64,000 bases of DNA, taken from contig NZ_AUGE01000020.1 of the NCBI RefSeq assembly GCF_000426865.1, forward strand, positions 16,278-80,277, written 5' to 3'. Of the stretch, positions 24,795 to 34,127 are shown piece after piece; the stretch's first letter is position 1, and the number at the start of each line of letters is the position of its first letter. This DNA comes from Citrifermentans bremense R1. Lineage in GTDB: Bacteria; Desulfobacterota; Desulfuromonadia; Geobacterales; Geobacteraceae. The position numbers and the translations under genes were made by a program. The notes beneath the pieces were generated by a model. The model was not told where the DNA came from, did not search any database, and saw only the letters and a list, made by a program, of their open reading frames with translations.

Positions 24795-26531
24795 ATGGCC
24801 AACCGGTCGACACCGCTGGATAAAAATACAGGGAGAGCCGCTCCGAACCTTTGGGACCTCGCCGCCTTTCTCCTGGTCATGGGGCTCGTCACGCTCTTTG
24901 CCTGGGGGAGCCGCGAGATGGCGCTCCCCTATACGCCGGGGGAGAGGATCCCCCTTTCGCTCGACCCGGTTAACCTCCCCGAGTACGCGCTGCGCACCGT
25001 CTTGCGCATGGCGGCGGCGCTGGCGCTTTCGCTCCTTTTCACCTTCAGCTACGGAACGCTCGCGGCGAAGAGCCGCCGCGCCGAGCGGATACTCGTCCCG
25101 CTTTTGAACATACTCCAGTCGGTACCCATCCTCGGTTTTCTCTCGGTCACCGTGACCGGCTTCATCGCCATGTTCCCGGGAAAGCTTCTCGGGGTAGAGT
25201 GCGCCGCCATCTTCGCCATCTTCACCTCCCAGGCCTGGAACATGGCCTTCAGCTTTTACCAGTCGCTGAAGACCATCCCCTCCGACCTGAGCGAGGCCTC
25301 GGTCCTCTTCGGGCTCTCCCCCTGGCAGCGCTTCTGGAAGCTGGATGCCCCCTTCGCCATGCCCCCCTTGATCTGGAACATGATGATGTCGGTCTCGGGG
25401 GGATGGTTTTTCGTGGTGGCGTCGGAGGCGATCACGGTGGGGAAAACCTCGGTCACCCTCCCCGGGATAGGGTCCTACGTGGCGCAGGCGATCCACTACC
25501 GCAGCCTCTCCGCCATCGGCTGGGCGCTCTTAACCATGCTGCTGGTGATCCTCGTCTACGACCAGCTGCTCTTTCGCCCCATGGTGGCCTGGGCCGACAA
25601 GTTCAAGTTCGAAACGACCGAAAGCGGCGAGGGGAGCGGTTCCTGGGTGCTGACCCTGTTCCAGCGCGCGAGGCTCCTGCGCGCCGCCGGACGTTTCCTG
25701 GTCAACCGGTGGATCCGGCTCACCGACCTGCTCCCCAGGAGAAAGCAGCGCGCTAGCTTCCACGGCTCGACGCAGGCCGCGATCCCCAAGGCGCAGGAAA
25801 TAGTCTGGAACGCGCTTCTAGCCATTGGCGTCGCCGGGGGCGCGTGGCTCTTGGTCCAGTTCGTCGGGGGGGAGGTAGACGGCGCCGAGATCGGGAAGGT
25901 CTTCTACCTCGGCTTCCTGACCCTGGTTCGGGTCACGGTGCTTTTGATCATCGCCAGCCTGATCTGGGTACCCATCGGGGTGTATATCGGGCTCAACCCG
26001 AAATGGGCGACGAGAGTCCAGCCCCTGGCGCAGTTTCTGGCCGCGTTCCCCGCGAACCTCTTCTTCCCGGTGGCGGTCTTCTTCATGGTCCACTACCATC
26101 TCTCCCCGGAGATCTGGACCGCCCCGCTGATGATCCTGGGGACGCAGTGGTACATCCTTTTCAACGTGATCGGCGGCGCCTCGGCCATCCCGACAGACCT
26201 GCGCGAGGCGGCCCGCAACTTCGGCGTCTCCGGGTGGAAGCTTTGGAAAACGCTGCTTCTCCCCGGCATTTTCCCATCGCTTGTCACCGGGCTCGTCACC
26301 GCCGCCGGGGGGACCTGGAACGCCAGCATCGTCGCCGAGATCGTCACCTGGGGGAATACGACCCTCACCGCAACGGGCCTCGGGTCGTACATCGCCATCT
26401 GGACCGAAAAGGGGGATTACCCCCGCATCGCCTTGGGCATAGCAGTCATGAGCATCTACGTCTTGGTCTTGAACCGGTTTTTCTGGCAGCGGCTCTTTAC
26501 CGTCAGCCAGACCCGCTACCGGCTCGGCTAG
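24795..26531 (+). CDS. NitT/TauT-type ABC transporter permease, two fused permease units
   Basis: This 578-residue protein has two BPD_transp_1 units in tandem. The first covers about residues 75-265, with the EAA-like loop DLSEASVLFGLSPWQRFWKL; the second about 360-560, with DLREAARNFGVSGWKLWKTLLLPGIFPSL. About 12 membrane helices are visible. Single-chain double permeases of this branch relate to nitrate/sulfonate/taurine importers. A GGAGGAAG site precedes the ATG. The ATPase gene follows after 12 bp. No substrate-binding protein is encoded nearby, so direction and substrate cannot be fixed. Confidence 0.85.
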   Translation: MANRSTPLDKNTGRAAPNLWDLAAFLLVMGLVTLFAWGSREMALPYTPGERIPLSLDPVNLPEYALRTVLRMAAALALSLLFTFSYGTLAAKSRRAERILVPLLNILQSVPILGFLSVTVTGFIAMFPGKLLGVECAAIFAIFTSQAWNMAFSFYQSLKTIPSDLSEASVLFGLSPWQRFWKLDAPFAMPPLIWNMMMSVSGGWFFVVASEAITVGKTSVTLPGIGSYVAQAIHYRSLSAIGWALLTMLLVILVYDQLLFRPMVAWADKFKFETTESGEGSGSWVLTLFQRARLLRAAGRFLVNRWIRLTDLLPRRKQRASFHGSTQAAIPKAQEIVWNALLAIGVAGGAWLLVQFVGGEVDGAEIGKVFYLGFLTLVRVTVLLIIASLIWVPIGVYIGLNPKWATRVQPLAQFLAAFPANLFFPVAVFFMVHYHLSPEIWTAPLMILGTQWYILFNVIGGASAIPTDLREAARNFGVSGWKLWKTLLLPGIFPSLVTGLVTAAGGTWNASIVAEIVTWGNTTLTATGLGSYIAIWTEKGDYPRIALGIAVMSIYVLVLNRFFWQRLFTVSQTRYRLG

Positions 26532-26543
26532 AGGAGAAGAAGC

Positions 26544-27857
26544 ATGGAAGAAACAGTCAACAAAGTTCCGCTGCTCAAGCTGAGCAACGTACGAAAGTCA
26601 TACAAGAAGTCCGACTCGGGCGAGCACCTGGTGCTGGACGGGGTCAACATAGCCATCGAAGAGGGGGAGATCGTCGCGCTTTTAGGGCGCTCCGGTTCCG
26701 GAAAGTCGACGCTCTTGCGGATCATCTCCGGCCTCGCGCAGCCCGGCAGCGGAGAGGCCCTTTACTGCGGCAAACCCATCACCGGCCCCACCCAAGGGCT
26801 CGCCATGGTGTTCCAGAGCTTCGCCCTTTTCCCTTGGCTCACCGTGCTGGAAAACGTGGAGCTTGGGCTCGACGCCATGGGAGTGCCGCAGGCCGAACGC
26901 AGAAGGCGCGCACTGGAGGCGATCGACCTGATCGGCCTGGACGGCTTCGAATCCGCCTACCCGAAGGAACTCTCCGGCGGGATGCGGCAGCGGGTAGGTT
27001 TCGCCCGGGCGCTGGTCGTCGAGCCGACGCTTCTTTTGATGGACGAGCCTTTCTCGGCGCTCGACGTCCTCACCGCCGAGACGCTCCGCACCGACCTGAT
27101 CGAGCTCTGGTTGGAGCGGCGCATCCCGACGAAAGGGATCCTGCTGGTATCCCACAACATCGAGGAGGCGGTCCTGCTGGCGGACCGGATCATCATCCTC
27201 GGGAGCAACCCGGGCCGCGTCGTCTCCGAAATCAAGATTCCGCTCGCCCATCCCCGCGACCGCGACGCCCCTCTTTTCAGGCAATTGGTCGACACGGTGT
27301 ACGGCCAGATGACCCAGCGCTCCCGCGCCGCCGGCAAGGTGGAGGCGGTCCCCATCTCTTACCTCCTCCCCGAGGCGCACGTGAACCAGCTCTCCGGCCT
27401 TTTGGAGGCCTTGGCCGCCGAACCGTACAACGGCAAGGCCGACCTCCCCGAGCTTGCCGACCAGATGGGGTTCGGCGTGGACCAGCTCTTCCCGCTTCTG
27501 GAGGCGCTCGACATCCTCAACCTGGCCCGTATCGAAGGGGGTGACGCCGACCTCACCGCGTCCGGCAGGAGTTACGTCGACGCCGACATCCTGCGCCGCA
27601 AGGAGATCTTCGCCGAGCACCTGGTGCGGCACGTAGCACTCGCCGCCCACATCCGGCGCGTGCTCGACGACCGCCCCGGAAACCGCGCCAAGGAAGACCG
27701 TTTCCTGCGCGAACTGGAAGACTTCTTCAGCGAAGAGACCGCGGAGACGGTGCTGCAGGTAGCCATCGAGTGGGGACGCTATGCCGAGCTCTTCGCCTAC
27801 GACGAGGGCTCGGGCATCCTCAGTCTGGAGAACCCCGCCAGCGGCGAACAGGGGTAA
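26544..27857 (+). CDS. NitT/TauT-type ABC ATPase with AAA-associated C-terminal domain
   Basis: The ATPase has 437 residues, about 180 longer than a bare ATPase. Walker A is GRSGSGKST (about residue 53), followed by signature LSGGMRQRVGFARAL and Walker B LLLMDEPFSALD. NIEEAVLLADRIIILGSNPG is typical of the nitrate/sulfonate branch. The C-terminal extension (about 265-430) has winged-helix-like segments (LPELADQMGFGVDQLFPLLEAL; NRAKEDRFLRELEDFF) matching the AAA-associated C-terminal domain (PF09821 type). It pairs with the fused permease just upstream. The extension may sense a metabolite or metal; that is inference. Confidence 0.85.
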   Translation: MEETVNKVPLLKLSNVRKSYKKSDSGEHLVLDGVNIAIEEGEIVALLGRSGSGKSTLLRIISGLAQPGSGEALYCGKPITGPTQGLAMVFQSFALFPWLTVLENVELGLDAMGVPQAERRRRALEAIDLIGLDGFESAYPKELSGGMRQRVGFARALVVEPTLLLMDEPFSALDVLTAETLRTDLIELWLERRIPTKGILLVSHNIEEAVLLADRIIILGSNPGRVVSEIKIPLAHPRDRDAPLFRQLVDTVYGQMTQRSRAAGKVEAVPISYLLPEAHVNQLSGLLEALAAEPYNGKADLPELADQMGFGVDQLFPLLEALDILNLARIEGGDADLTASGRSYVDADILRRKEIFAEHLVRHVALAAHIRRVLDDRPGNRAKEDRFLRELEDFFSEETAETVLQVAIEWGRYAELFAYDEGSGILSLENPASGEQG

Positions 27858-27876
27858 GGGGGGAATTTTTCCCCTC
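27858..27876 (+). terminator. Weak intrinsic hairpin after the ABC operon
   Basis: GGGGGAATTTTTCCCC directly follows the ATPase stop and can pair as a short stem, but the T-tract lies inside rather than behind the hairpin. Termination is plausible, not certain. Confidence 0.3.
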
Positions 27877-27971
27877 TATTTCTCCGGCAATATACCGATA
27901 ACTCTAGAAAGACAAGCGCGGGTTTCTCCGCGCAGTTCCGATTTAGCTAAGGCCGGCCGGGGAAATCGCGC

Positions 27972-30839
27972 ATGATCCAGAAGTTCGTCAAAAAGGGAGG
28001 CCTCGCCCTCCTCATCCTTGCCTTCACCTGCCTGTGCTCGTCCTTCTTCTATTTCTCCTACCAAAAGGCGAAACAATCGGCCATAAGCCGGCTGAACGAC
28101 GAGCAGTTCATACATGCCAAACAGGCGGCCCGGGGGATCGAAGAATATTTCGTCACCTGGACCGGCATCCTCACCTCCCTTTCGAAGCTCGACTCCGTCG
28201 CTGCCATGAATCCCGCCGGCAAGCGCCAGATGAAGTTCTTATACGACGCCCACAAGGACCAGATAAGGTCGTTCACCCGGATGGACGAGAAGGGTATCAT
28301 CCTCTTCACCGTACCCAATCTTGAGATGTCGGGAAGGAACATTGCGGGGCAAAAGCACGTACAGGAATTGATCGCAACTCAAAAGCCTGTGGTGAGCGAC
28401 GTCTTCCGTACCATCCAGGGGTATGACGCCATCGCCCTCCACGTGCCGGTCTTCGAAGGAAACCGGTTCCGGGGGAGCATCGCCATCATCGTCAACTTCC
28501 AGAGCCTGGCCCAGCGCTACCTCGAGGTAATCAGGATCGGCAAGTCCGGCTATGCCTTGGTGGTAAGCCGGGACGGCACCGAACTCTACTGCCCCGTTCC
28601 GGGCCACAGCGGCAAGAGCGTTTTCGACACCGCCAACCAGTCGCCGTCGGTACTCGCCATGGTAAAGGCGATGCTCAAAGGGGAATCGGGGACGGCGAGC
28701 TACGACTTCAACACGAAGGACGGCGCCTCCGTCAAACCTGTGAAGAAACATGCCGTCTACCTTCCCATCCACCTCGGCAACACCTTTTGGTCGATCGTCG
28801 TCGCGTCGTCGGAGCAGGAGATTCTCTCCTCCCTTGCCTCCTACCGCAACAGGCTGGCTCTGGTTTTCAGCGGCATCCTGTTCGGAGGGATCATCATCTG
28901 CATCCTGGTGCTCCGTGCCCTGCTGATAGTGAGGGAGGAAGACGTCCGCCAGCAAGCCGAGGCTGAGTTGCGTGCCAGCGAGCAGAGGTACCGCTACCTC
29001 TTCGAACAAAATCCCGCCCCGATGCTCATCTACGAAAAGGGAACCCTGCAGCTGCTGGCGGTCAACGACGCCTTCGCCATCGGCTACGGCTACAGCAAGG
29101 AGGAGGCGCTGGCGCTCCGGCTCACCGACCTTTATCCCGAGGAGGAGAAACAGAAGATCATCGAGGTTGCCGCCGGGCTCAGCGGCCACACCTATGTGGG
29201 GGAATGGCACCACCGCCGCAAGGACGGCACCGTCTTCCCCATCTTCGTCACCTCCCACGACATGACCTACAGCGGGAAGACCGCCCGGATCGGCGTCGTC
29301 ACCGACATCACGGACCGTAGGATGATGGAGAAGGCAATCGAGGAGGAGTCCAACTTCAACCACCTCCTTTTCGAGCACTCGCCGGACGGCATCGTCATCA
29401 TAGACCCGAAGACCACCCGTTTCCTCAACTTCAACACCGCCGTCTGCCGGCAGCTCGGGTACTCCCGCGAGGAGTTCGCACAACTAAGGGTCTTCGATGT
29501 GGAGGCCGTGGAGACACGGGAAGACACCCGCCGCCGCATCGAAGGGATCGTGCGGGACGGACGGGGCGACTTCGAGACCATGCAAAGGACCCGCGAAGGA
29601 GAGTTGCGCAACGTCCAGGTGACCGCGCAGATCCTTACCATCCAGGACCGGCCGGTCTACTACTGCATCTGGCGCGACATTACCGAGCATAAGAAGCTGG
29701 AGGAACAGCTAAGGCAATCGCAGAAGATGGAATCGGTGGGACGGCTAGCGGGCGGCGTCGCTCACGACTTCAACAACATGCTCGGCGTCATCATCGGGTC
29801 CGCCGACCTCTGCCAGCACCAGATCTCGGCTGACAGCCCGCTGCAGAAGTATCTCGAGCACATCCTGAAAGCGGCGAAACGGTCGAGCGACATTACGCGC
29901 CAGTTGCTGGCTTTCTCCCGCAAAGAAGTGGTTTCTCCCAAGGCGGTGAACCTGAACAGCCTCATCATCGATTCCGAGAAGATGCTCTGCCGTTTGATCG
30001 GCGAGGACGTCAAGCTCACCTTCAAACCCTCCACCGGTCTTTGGACCGTTCTGATCGACCCGGCCCAGTTCGACCAGATACTCATGAACCTCTCCGCCAA
30101 CTCCCGCGACGCCATGCCCAACGGCGGCACCCTGGACATAGCGACCGGCAACGTGCGCCTCGATGCCGGCTACTGCCGCCATCATTCGGACACCGTTCCC
30201 GGCGATTACGTCAAGATCACCGTCTCCGACACCGGGACGGGTATGGACCGCGAAACAAGGGAGCACGTCTTCGAGCCCTTCTTTACCACCAAAGGGGTCG
30301 GAGTAGGGACCGGTCTCGGTCTCGCAACGGTCTACGGCATCGTCACCCAGAACAACGGGTTCATCAACGTCTACAGCGAGCTTGACCAAGGCTCGGTCTT
30401 CAACATCTACCTGCCACGGCTTCTGGAAGATGGAGCGGCAGAGGATGAGGCCGAGGCTGCGCCCCCCCCTAAAGGAACAGGAACCATCCTCCTGGTCGAG
30501 GACGAGGAGATGCTGCTTTGGACCACGACGAAGATCCTGGAGGAGATGGGCTATACCGTGCAGCAGGCGGAATCCCCGGCAAAGGCGATAGAGATCTGCG
30601 AAAACGGCAAACAGATAGACCTGGTGCTGACCGACGTGGTGATGCCCGGGATGAACGGCCGGGAGATGGTGGACAAGATAAGGAGCGCCAGGCCTGACAT
30701 AAAGGTGCTGTTCATGTCCGGCTACACGGCGGATATCGTGGCCCAGCGGGGAATCGTGGAAGAGGGGATGTTCTACATCTCCAAACCGCTGGACGCGAAA
30801 CAGTTGCACGAGAAGATAGTCCAGACACTGGCGTCATAA
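27972..30839 (+). CDS. Hybrid sensor histidine kinase (dCache-PAS-PAS-HisKA-HATPase-REC)
   Basis: The kinase has 955 residues. A first membrane helix (about 10-30) and a periplasmic double-Cache sensor (about 35-285; [19 protein letters not shown]) are followed by a second helix (about 295-315). Two PAS domains come next (about 335-455, 460-580). The HisKA box is GGVAHDFNN with His598; HATPase motifs are [18 protein letters not shown] and [13 protein letters not shown]-terminal receiver follows (LLVEDEE, acceptor Asp888 in [15 protein letters not shown]). This PAS-hybrid type senses a small ligand outside and phosphorelays inside. No response-regulator gene is adjacent, so the output protein is unknown. 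Confidence 0.9.
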   Translation: MIQKFVKKGGLALLILAFTCLCSSFFYFSYQKAKQSAISRLNDEQFIHAKQAARGIEEYFVTWTGILTSLSKLDSVAAMNPAGKRQMKFLYDAHKDQIRSFTRMDEKGIILFTVPNLEMSGRNIAGQKHVQELIATQKPVVSDVFRTIQGYDAIALHVPVFEGNRFRGSIAIIVNFQSLAQRYLEVIRIGKSGYALVVSRDGTELYCPVPGHSGKSVFDTANQSPSVLAMVKAMLKGESGTASYDFNTKDGASVKPVKKHAVYLPIHLGNTFWSIVVASSEQEILSSLASYRNRLALVFSGILFGGIIICILVLRALLIVREEDVRQQAEAELRASEQRYRYLFEQNPAPMLIYEKGTLQLLAVNDAFAIGYGYSKEEALALRLTDLYPEEEKQKIIEVAAGLSGHTYVGEWHHRRKDGTVFPIFVTSHDMTYSGKTARIGVVTDITDRRMMEKAIEEESNFNHLLFEHSPDGIVIIDPKTTRFLNFNTAVCRQLGYSREEFAQLRVFDVEAVETREDTRRRIEGIVRDGRGDFETMQRTREGELRNVQVTAQILTIQDRPVYYCIWRDITEHKKLEEQLRQSQKMESVGRLAGGVAHDFNNMLGVIIGSADLCQHQISADSPLQKYLEHILKAAKRSSDITRQLLAFSRKEVVSPKAVNLNSLIIDSEKMLCRLIGEDVKLTFKPSTGLWTVLIDPAQFDQILMNLSANSRDAMPNGGTLDIATGNVRLDAGYCRHHSDTVPGDYVKITVSDTGTGMDRETREHVFEPFFTTKGVGVGTGLGLATVYGIVTQNNGFINVYSELDQGSVFNIYLPRLLEDGAAEDEAEAAPPPKGTGTILLVEDEEMLLWTTTKILEEMGYTVQQAESPAKAIEICENGKQIDLVLTDVVMPGMNGREMVDKIRSARPDIKVLFMSGYTADIVAQRGIVEEGMFYISKPLDAKQLHEKIVQTLAS

Positions 30840-30934
30840 GATTGACTCATCGCCGATGCGATTTCAGTCATTCGTCCGCTCCCCTTGTACATTGCGCTTT
30901 TTGTGGAAAGCTTTTCCTGGTGGAGGAAAAGTCG

Positions 30935-31594
30935 ATGATACAGAGCGCGGCAAGTCACATCGAACAGTTGATAGTATTCGTGGTCCAGCTCTTCGTGATC
31001 GTCGATCCTCTCGCCGCCGTCCCTATCTTTCTCGCCATCACCGTCTCCCACACAAAGCAGGAACGCAGGTCCATAGCGCGACGCGGCTGCTCCATAGGCC
31101 TTCTGGCCATCGTCTTCTTTCTGGTAGTAGGCCCGTCCCTGCTGAGATACTTCGCCATCAACACTTCAGCTGTGCAGATAAGCGGAGGGTTGCTCCTTTT
31201 CGTCATCGCCTTGGAACTTCTTTACGGCAACCCGACCGGCACCCAGACCAGCAGCAAGGAAGAGCGCCTGGCCGAGAAGAAGGAGGACGTCTCCGTCACC
31301 CCGCTGGCCATTCCCCTGCTCGCCGGCCCCGGTGCAATAGTCACCTGCCTCGTTTTTTCCAGCCAGGCGAGCGACGCCCTTTCCGTGCTGATCCTCATCG
31401 GCGGGGCGGTCATCGTTTTTTCAGCGGCCTACCTGCTGCTGCACTGGGCCGACGAACTGGCCCGCATCTTCGGTGAACTGGGGATGAAGGTAGCGGTAAG
31501 GATAATCGGGTTGATCCTCGCCTTCATCGCCGTACAGTACGTCATCAACGGCATCACCGCCCTCTGGCCCGCAGTCAAAGTCCCTTCCGCATAA
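30935..31594 (+). CDS. MarC-family integral membrane protein
   Basis: The protein has 219 residues from the ATG at 30935 (GGTGGAGG Shine-Dalgarno); an upstream in-frame start lacks such a site. Six membrane helices and MarC hallmarks are visible: LFVIVDPLAAVPIFLAIT near the N-terminus, VTPLAIPLLAGPGAIVT in the middle (the repeated, inverted half) and VRIIGLILAFIAVQYVINGI at the end. MarC/YhcE proteins are inner-membrane proteins of unknown transport function. Confidence 0.85.
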   Translation: MIQSAASHIEQLIVFVVQLFVIVDPLAAVPIFLAITVSHTKQERRSIARRGCSIGLLAIVFFLVVGPSLLRYFAINTSAVQISGGLLLFVIALELLYGNPTGTQTSSKEERLAEKKEDVSVTPLAIPLLAGPGAIVTCLVFSSQASDALSVLILIGGAVIVFSAAYLLLHWADELARIFGELGMKVAVRIIGLILAFIAVQYVINGITALWPAVKVPSA

Positions 31595-31595
31595 G

Positions 31596-31645
31596 GGGGA
31601 CAGGCTACTTTTTGAAATCAAAAAGCAGCCTGTCCCCTTTTTCTG
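31596..31645 (+). terminator. Intrinsic terminator / repeat hairpin after the MarC gene
   Basis: GGGGACAGGCTACTTTTTGA pairs with the inverted arm TCAAAAAGCAGCCTGTCCCC (one bulge) and is followed by TTTTTCT. The same hexanucleotide-rich hairpin style is common as a dispersed repeat, so it may serve as both. Confidence 0.6.
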
Positions 31646-31984
31646 AGTCCGTTCCATAATCTCTAGCAAGGTAGGTGCATAAAGGTCCCTTTCCCCGGAG
31701 GGGGAGGGACAGGGTGGGGGCAACAGGCCGAGTCGCGCCTAATCCCGTTGCACTTTAATGCCGGCGACAGTATAAAAGAAGCCGATTTAGCAAGAATCTC
31801 CCGCCATCGGATGGGAGTTGCACTCTTGCCCCTTTGAAAGGGGTTCTCCGCGAATTCCGGGAACCTGAAGTGTTTTTGTCCACGAAGCGCTGCACGAGTA
31901 CTTGCGTCCCCCCCTTTGCGAAGGGGGGACAGGGGGGATTTAGCTCCGGTGAACCAGCTAAAGCCCCATACACAAGGGTGAAAT
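31646..31984. other. Gene-free stretch with dispersed repeats
   Basis: It holds a C/G-rich element (about 31,683-31,725) and a pair of blocks (CCCCTTTGAAAGGGG at 31,831 and CCCCCCTTTGCGAAGGGGGG near 31,907) that are inverted hairpins with unrelated text between them. I see no supported ORF. A weak GGGTG site precedes the glycosyltransferase start. Confidence 0.5.
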
Positions 31985-33103
31985 ATGAAGCATGAGCACG
32001 AAAAGGCGGGCAAAGAGAAAAGAAGGCTGGCGCAGAAGCTTTCTCTGGAGCTGCTGGGCCCCATAGTCGGCAAGATGCCGAAGTCGAGCATCGAGTCGCT
32101 GGAAAAGCTCTCCTACCTCCCGAAGGTCCAACGGCACATCCTCGACATCATCCAGGTCGCCGATCCCAGCATAGTACGCCACGACCTGAAGGCCGCCTTT
32201 CCCCCTTTCATCAGAACAGAGGCGGCATTCGGCAAACGCAACCTCTACCTCCTGAAAGACGCCGCAGTCTCGCCCGATTCCGGTATGGTCTGGATCGGGA
32301 ACAGGATCCTGGAGGAGAGCGTGGGATCCTTGCGCCGCATCATGGACTGGGGAGACATGCTGCACGAACCGCTGCTTCCGGTCAGCGAACTGAAGTCGGA
32401 TGAACCTGTCGTAGTCTGCCCTCCCGCCGCGGGGTACTACCATTGGCTCCTGGAGGTCCTGCCCAACCTTCTCTTCGCCCTATCCAAGTTCCCGCAGGTC
32501 AAGATCGTCCTTCCCGAGAACTCCCCTGCCTACGTCATGGACGGGTTGGCCATAATCCTCGGCCCCGAGGCCGCTGCCCGGTTCATCTTCTGCTCCACTC
32601 CGCTCAAGGTCCGTAACCTGGTGATGCCGCAGTACCTTACCGCACCCGAATTCACCAGCCCCCAGGTCATCGACCTGCTTAAGTCGCAGGTGAAGCCGAA
32701 GGTCGTTGCCGGAGAGACCTCCGGCGCGCCCGCATCCGGAACCAAACTCTACATCTCGCGGCGCAAAAGCAGGAGGCGACGTCTGCTTGGCGAGGAGGAG
32801 CTTGAGAGGCAGCTCCAGGAAAAGGGCTTCAGCATCCTGCACTTGGAGGGTGTTTCTTTCCAGGAGCAGATCCGCATCTTCCACCAGGCCGAGACAGTAG
32901 TGTCGACCCACGGCGCCGGCCTGAGCAATCTCGTCTGGTCCGAGCCCCCGTGCAGGGTGATCGAGATATTCCCCCGAAACTACATCCTCGATTGCTTCGC
33001 CTGGCTCAGCTTCAGCCAAGGCTTCGACTATCGCCACGTCATCTGCAGCACCGGTCACAAGATAGACGACGAAGCCATGGCCGCCGTGCTGCGGCAGCTG
33101 TAA
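31985..33103 (+). CDS. Glycosyltransferase family 61 (DUF563) protein
   Basis: The protein has 372 residues. GT61-like features are AAGYYHWLLEVLPNLLFAL (about 143-161), the acceptor loop KLYISRRKSRRRR (about 254) and the nucleotide-sugar motif VVSTHGAGLSNLVWSEP (about 304). Bacterial members usually act on extracellular polysaccharide or lipopolysaccharide-like glycans. No signal peptide is present, so it is cytoplasmic or peripheral. It stands alone, without other glycan genes. The sugar and acceptor cannot be told from the sequence. Confidence 0.8.
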   Translation: MKHEHEKAGKEKRRLAQKLSLELLGPIVGKMPKSSIESLEKLSYLPKVQRHILDIIQVADPSIVRHDLKAAFPPFIRTEAAFGKRNLYLLKDAAVSPDSGMVWIGNRILEESVGSLRRIMDWGDMLHEPLLPVSELKSDEPVVVCPPAAGYYHWLLEVLPNLLFALSKFPQVKIVLPENSPAYVMDGLAIILGPEAAARFIFCSTPLKVRNLVMPQYLTAPEFTSPQVIDLLKSQVKPKVVAGETSGAPASGTKLYISRRKSRRRRLLGEEELERQLQEKGFSILHLEGVSFQEQIRIFHQAETVVSTHGAGLSNLVWSEPPCRVIEIFPRNYILDCFAWLSFSQGFDYRHVICSTGHKIDDEAMAAVLRQL

Positions 33104-33129
33104 CCCCGCCTCAAGATCCCGCTGAAGCC

Positions 33130-33240
33130 GTGAAGCCATCTCACGCCCGCTCACTGCGCTCGCTCAAGACGCCAAGGCGCGAAGAACGTCAACAGGCTCT
33201 TGGAATTTCTTTGCGTCTTTGCGGCTTTGCGTGAGAAGAA
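33130..33240. repeat. Dispersed intergenic repeat
   Basis: GACGCCAAGGCGCGAAGAAC... and TTTGCGTCTTTGCGGCTTTGCGTG form the two halves of a well-recognisable dispersed element seen between genes in many bacteria. The gap carries no ORF. Confidence 0.4.
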
Positions 33241-33327
33241 GTTTTCACCCTGCTGCAACCCCTCCGACACATCCCCGTGACCTTTGGCTGCTACCCTTCG
33301 TCTTAACAAAACGAAAGGAGCCAAAAC

Positions 33328-33765
33328 ATGTGGAAAGCAGACGTTGTCGACCTTAACCTGACCCGATTCTACGAGATGTCCACCAGAGTAGTCCTCTCCT
33401 TCCTGATTCTGTCGATACTGCTGGCCATCGTTGCCGGCGTGGGATGCACCGTCTACGACCTTCGACTCATCTTCCAAACCGACTTTCACGCAGCCTTCAA
33501 AACCATCATGGTCGACATGCTCACCGTCCTCGCCATCATCGAAGTTTTGAGGACCGCGTTGGCCTACTTCAGCGAAGGGCGAGTCAAGGTCACCTACATC
33601 ATAGACACCGTGATTGTCACCGTACTTACCGAAGTCATGGCCTTCTGGTACAAAAGCATCCGCTGGGAGGAAGTCGCCATGACCATCTCCCTGGTGATCT
33701 CCCTTTCCCTGGTAAGGGTCATGGCGGTCAGATACTCCCCGGCAGCTATCAGGAAAGAGCTTTGA
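33328..33765 (+). CDS. PsiE-like phosphate-starvation-inducible membrane protein
   Basis: The 145-residue protein has four membrane helices. The pattern of a first helix (VVLSFLILSILLAIVAGVG), the HAAFKTIMVDMLTVLAIIEVLRT core and a YIIDTVIVTVLTEVMAFWYK segment matches the PsiE/DUF2499-like family (PF06146). AAAGGAG lies 8 bases before the ATG. Its E. coli relative is induced by phosphate starvation; the function is unknown. No phosphate regulon box is seen. Confidence 0.75.
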   Translation: MWKADVVDLNLTRFYEMSTRVVLSFLILSILLAIVAGVGCTVYDLRLIFQTDFHAAFKTIMVDMLTVLAIIEVLRTALAYFSEGRVKVTYIIDTVIVTVLTEVMAFWYKSIRWEEVAMTISLVISLSLVRVMAVRYSPAAIRKEL

Positions 33766-34127
33766 TCGACCGGCCCTCACTCTCATAGCACAATCAGTTT
33801 TCCTTTCTGTACCGCCCCCCTCCCCTCGCCTTATCTCTCATTCCATAGCTCATCTGTCACTCGGCTCTCACCGGGGTCTCCGCTCTGCATTTAAAAAAAA
33901 TAATCACCCGCACATTGACTATCAAAAGCAGCATGTGTTACTTGAATACAACATTCATTTTCCGCAACACAATCATTGAAAACACACTGATTAATTTACA
34001 CTTTCACCTGATATTCAAGTTGATTTGAAACTGAAACACAAAATTCAGCCAACTCCAGAGCAGATGAGTAGCTTTGTCTTGCGGTCAGTTATCAAGTCAA
34101 CATTTCATCAACAACAGGAGAGGAAAA
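33766..34127. other. AT-rich gap upstream of the porin gene
   Basis: From about 33,890 the sequence turns AT-rich, with no ORF of note and a TTGACT at 33,915. A matching -10 at the right distance (TTACTT) is poor. The porin Shine-Dalgarno is at its end. Low-GC upstream DNA suggests regulation of the porin; no operator is identified. Confidence 0.35.
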
